From NCBI GenBank assembly GCA_944326305.1, contig CALVDL010000003.1, positions 62,001-126,000 on the forward strand: 64,000 bases of DNA. Reading direction: 5' to 3'. The notes below the pieces were generated by a model. That model had not been told where the DNA came from, did no database searches, and saw only the letters and a program-made list of their open reading frames with translations. Source of the DNA: an uncultured Bacteroidales bacterium. Lineage in GTDB: Bacteria; Bacteroidota; Bacteroidia; Bacteroidales; UBA932. Shown here piece by piece: positions 62,004-64,000 of the stretch (position 1 is the stretch's first letter; each line of letters starts with the position of its first letter). Position numbers and translations under genes: made by a program.

Positions 62004-63647
62004 TTATCTGTACTGTGCGAACTCGATGTCCTTTGCTGCCCTCTCGGCGAGCTTGTCATCCTTGCCTGCCTCTTTCAGGTTGGCCTTTACAGCGTCAGCG
62101 TTACCCTGGCGGGCTGCGATGACAGCTTTCAGGTAGGCAACCTCAGGAGAAGCGCATGTTGCGGAAGCGGATGCCTTGTCGAGCTGCCCTGCAAGGATGT
62201 ATGCAAGAGTCTTGTTGTAGCAGCACTTTGAGTTTGCAAGCTTGGCGGCTGCGTCTGCATATTTGCCGTTGAGGATGTCGAGGACTGCAAGGTTCTCCTT
62301 GGATGTCGCGTTGCCTGATGCGTTGAAGCATTTAGCTGCCTCGGCATAGTTGCCTTCGCGAAGTGCTACAACTCCCATTGCGTTCTGGTAGTCAGCATCT
62401 TTCTCTGAAACCTTTGCAAGGGCTGCCTTTGCGTCAGCAAGCTTGTCTGAATTGAGGTAAGCCACAGCGAGGTTGTACTGTGCACGTGCGCTGTTGAATT
62501 TCTCGATAGCCTTCTTGTATACGGCCACCTTGGTGTCGTTGCTCTTTGCCACTGAAGCTGCGCGGAGCAGTGCCTCCTCGTCGAGGATGTCGATATTCTC
62601 CTCGATCAGGTTGAGGAGTTCTTCGTTGCTGTAGTTGGTGAATTCAACATTTGCGATGAACCTTGCGCGGCGGAGTTCAGGAAGGATCTCCTTTGCCAGG
62701 GTGGTGTAGACTGCAGACATGTTCTTGATCTCTTTCTCGCGGACTGCAGGGTCGCTGTACATGGAGAGGACGCGGATGATGAGGTCCTTGTCCTCGAGGT
62801 CAGACTGTGCAACGAGCTCCTTGAAGCCTTCCCAGTCCTGTCCGATGCTCTTTACGTTGACCGGAGCGTCTACCTCATGGCCTTTGGTAACCTTGCCGAA
62901 TGCTGTCTCCGCGGTCTCTGAACGCTTGCCTGAAAGTTTTGCGTTGAGCTCCTCTCCTCCGTCAGGTGAAGCGTATGCAACGATGTCGGTGCTTACGATT
63001 TCCTTGCGCTCGTTTGCCTTGATTTCATCGATGGCTGCCTGGAAATCCTTGATGGACTCTGATTTGAGCTGGCTGCTGCGTACAACTGAACTGTTGATGG
63101 TATAGAGGATCTGGCCTTCTGCGGTCTGCTTGATGATCTCCTGGTAGTTGTCTGCCTTGTAGTCGACTGTGCCTGACTTGTTGACAAGCATATAGGTGGT
63201 GTTTGCGCCGTCGGCTACCTTCCTTGTAGGGAATTCGGCTGATTTGTTTTTGTATTTCACTACGCTGCGGAGCTCGAGATAGCTCTTTTCCATACCCGGC
63301 ACGTAGTCGAAACTTACTTTCTCGGATACTGTAGAACCTTCTGAAGGAACTACCTTATAGTTGTCAACGACTTTCTCTCCCTGGTATACGAACGGTTCCA
63401 TCTTGGCTTCCCCGCCTTCGTATACGAGTACCGGAGTCACCTCGAGAATAGCTTTAGGATGGAAATAGTCTGCCGGATAGGTCACCGTTACAGTGGCGTT
63501 GACCTTGCCTGCAACAACTTCGAGAACCGCAGGATCGCACTGCACTGATACGTTCTCTGCCATTTCAGCCATTTTCTCAGGGGAGCTGCAGGCTACTGCA
63601 GCAAGTCCGATGAGAGCGGCGGATAAAGATTTGAAACTTTTTTTCAT
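62004..63647 (-). CDS. TPR-containing lipoprotein
   Basis: 547 aa. Lipobox ALIGLAAVACSSPEK. N-terminal beta-rich region (about 30-180, KVNATVTVTYPADYFHPKAILEVTPVLVYEGG), an OmpA-like segment (IVAYASPDGGEELNAKLSGKRSETAE, about 245-275), and C-terminal TPRs with KFNSARAQYNLAVAYLNSDKLADAKAALAKV. Such proteins are abundant in Bacteroidales envelopes. Codon use is of the high-expression type, supporting abundance. Function unknown; a peptidoglycan contact through the OmpA-like part is possible. Confidence 0.8.
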   Translation of the reverse strand: MKKSFKSLSAALIGLAAVACSSPEKMAEMAENVSVQCDPAVLEVVAGKVNATVTVTYPADYFHPKAILEVTPVLVYEGGEAKMEPFVYQGEKVVDNYKVVPSEGSTVSEKVSFDYVPGMEKSYLELRSVVKYKNKSAEFPTRKVADGANTTYMLVNKSGTVDYKADNYQEIIKQTAEGQILYTINSSVVRSSQLKSESIKDFQAAIDEIKANERKEIVSTDIVAYASPDGGEELNAKLSGKRSETAETAFGKVTKGHEVDAPVNVKSIGQDWEGFKELVAQSDLEDKDLIIRVLSMYSDPAVREKEIKNMSAVYTTLAKEILPELRRARFIANVEFTNYSNEELLNLIEENIDILDEEALLRAASVAKSNDTKVAVYKKAIEKFNSARAQYNLAVAYLNSDKLADAKAALAKVSEKDADYQNAMGVVALREGNYAEAAKCFNASGNATSKENLAVLDILNGKYADAAAKLANSKCCYNKTLAYILAGQLDKASASATCASPEVAYLKAVIAARQGNADAVKANLKEAGKDDKLAERAAKDIEFAQYR

Positions 63648-63711
63648 TGCTGTATTAAATTAATTGGTTTACTTATTCGTTTTTGTTTTAGCCATAAAGG
63701 CATAATCAGCA

Positions 63712-63719
63712 CAAATATA
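63712..63719 (-). promoter_or_regulatory. -7 box for the TPR lipoprotein gene
   Basis: Reverse strand TATATTTG, 65 bases before the start. Confidence 0.5.
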
Positions 63720-63771
63720 ATCATTATTTTAATTTTTCCTCCAATATGATTCATATTTTAACACCTTTTCG

Positions 63772-63779
63772 TACCTTTG
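63772..63779 (+). promoter_or_regulatory. -7 box for the sigma-54-type regulator
   Basis: TACCTTTG (TAnnTTTG) ends only six bases before the ATG at 63786, so the transcript would be leaderless or nearly so. Confidence 0.5.
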
Positions 63780-63785
63780 CCTATT

Positions 63786-64000
63786 ATGACGACCCAGGAA
63801 TTACAGAGCTTAAAGAACAAATACGACATAATAGGCGGTGATCCGGCCCTTAACCGGGCGCTGGAAATAGCCGTCGCCGTGGCTCCTACCGACCTCACCG
63901 TCCTCATTTCCGGGGAAAGCGGAGTGGGAAAGGAGAATATTCCGAAAATCATACACCAGTACAGCCGCCGGAGGACAGGGAAGTATTTCGCCATCAACTG
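63786..64000 (+). CDS. Sigma-54 interaction (AAA+) domain regulator, partial
   Basis: The first 71 codons before the right edge: MTTQELQSLKNKYDIIGGDP, then LTVLISGESGVGKENIPKII (Walker A GESGVGKE) and HQYSRRRTGKYFAIN. This is the start of the NtrC-type ATPase domain without a receiver or sensor domain in front, as in Bacteroidales enhancer-binding proteins of RpoN. Its C-terminal DNA-binding part is outside the window. Confidence 0.9.
   Translation, partial: MTTQELQSLKNKYDIIGGDPALNRALEIAVAVAPTDLTVLISGESGVGKENIPKIIHQYSRRRTGKYFAIN

Overview
The window reads as chromosomal DNA of a member of the Bacteroidales (Bacteroidota). Evidence: promoters of the TAnnTTTG (-7) type, SusC-like/STN TonB receptors with a FecR anti-sigma and DUF4249 partner, a glycyl-tRNA synthetase of the single-polypeptide type, the DUF4492-cydA-cydB cluster, SecD-SecF fused in one chain, class A2 beta-lactamase (CfxA/CepA-like), type III pantothenate kinase, DUF4923, and a Y1 (RAYT) transposase. 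The genus cannot be named from the sequence alone. Low-expression genes favour AGG and ATA codons, while frdAB, glyS, secDF and the TPR lipoprotein use CGT/CGC and ATC.

Layout. 1-4453 (leftward): outer-membrane protein (partial), coaX, mfd. 4454-4739: AT-rich divergent gap with seven TTWTCAACA-like 9-mers in two inverted clusters, a candidate replication origin. 4740-9864 (rightward): ruvB, an NTN-hydrolase, frdA-frdB without a cytochrome b gene beside them. 10058-12116 (leftward): hflX, tonB. 12220-20223: ybeY-mnmG, a repeat block, ruvA (leftward), sufS-sufE-sufT-folK and glyS. Two long perfect palindromes centred on the 16-bp ParB-box core TGTTCCACGTGGAACA lie here, one inside mnmG and one downstream of it. 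Together with 4444-4677 they suggest that the window is close to the chromosome origin.

20297-24306 is an accessory island: a class A beta-lactamase between two direct copies of a composite repeat, a 2-TM protein, an ECF sigma factor, and a RAYT transposase flanked by identical 28-bp repeats. The transposase unit separates the sigma factor from its probable anti-sigma/TonB receptor cluster (24538-29473). 29586-34853 (leftward) holds a GH20 hexosaminidase, a decayed ATPase fragment, an AAA ATPase, another composite repeat, a DUF4923 protein and a ThiL-like protein that has lost its catalytic motifs.

34990-45397 (rightward) is respiratory and redox: tpx, DUF4492, cydAB, a phosphodiesterase-fold protein, then a compact five-gene unit: a tetraheme cytochrome c/formylglycine-enzyme-fold fusion, an exported Gfo/Idh/MocA oxidoreductase, an exported sugar-isomerase-like TIM barrel, ResB and CcsA. 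The last two attach heme to cytochromes, so the unit looks like a self-contained periplasmic redox pathway and is the best candidate for an undescribed system.

45423-53684 (leftward): dnaE, secreted aldose epimerase, secDF. 53851-57229 (rightward): TPR/PD40/SPOR envelope protein, nfeD, floA. Then tRNA-Ser(GCU), an ECF sigma factor with a 4-TM partner, a Ca-type P-ATPase (leftward), a small membrane protein, a large TPR lipoprotein (leftward), and the start of a sigma-54-type AAA regulator at the right edge. Repeats between genes belong to at least three families: composite 130-350-bp elements, a 20-22-nt TAACGTCAG motif, and a CACACCTGCAGT palindrome family tied to the RAYT transposase.
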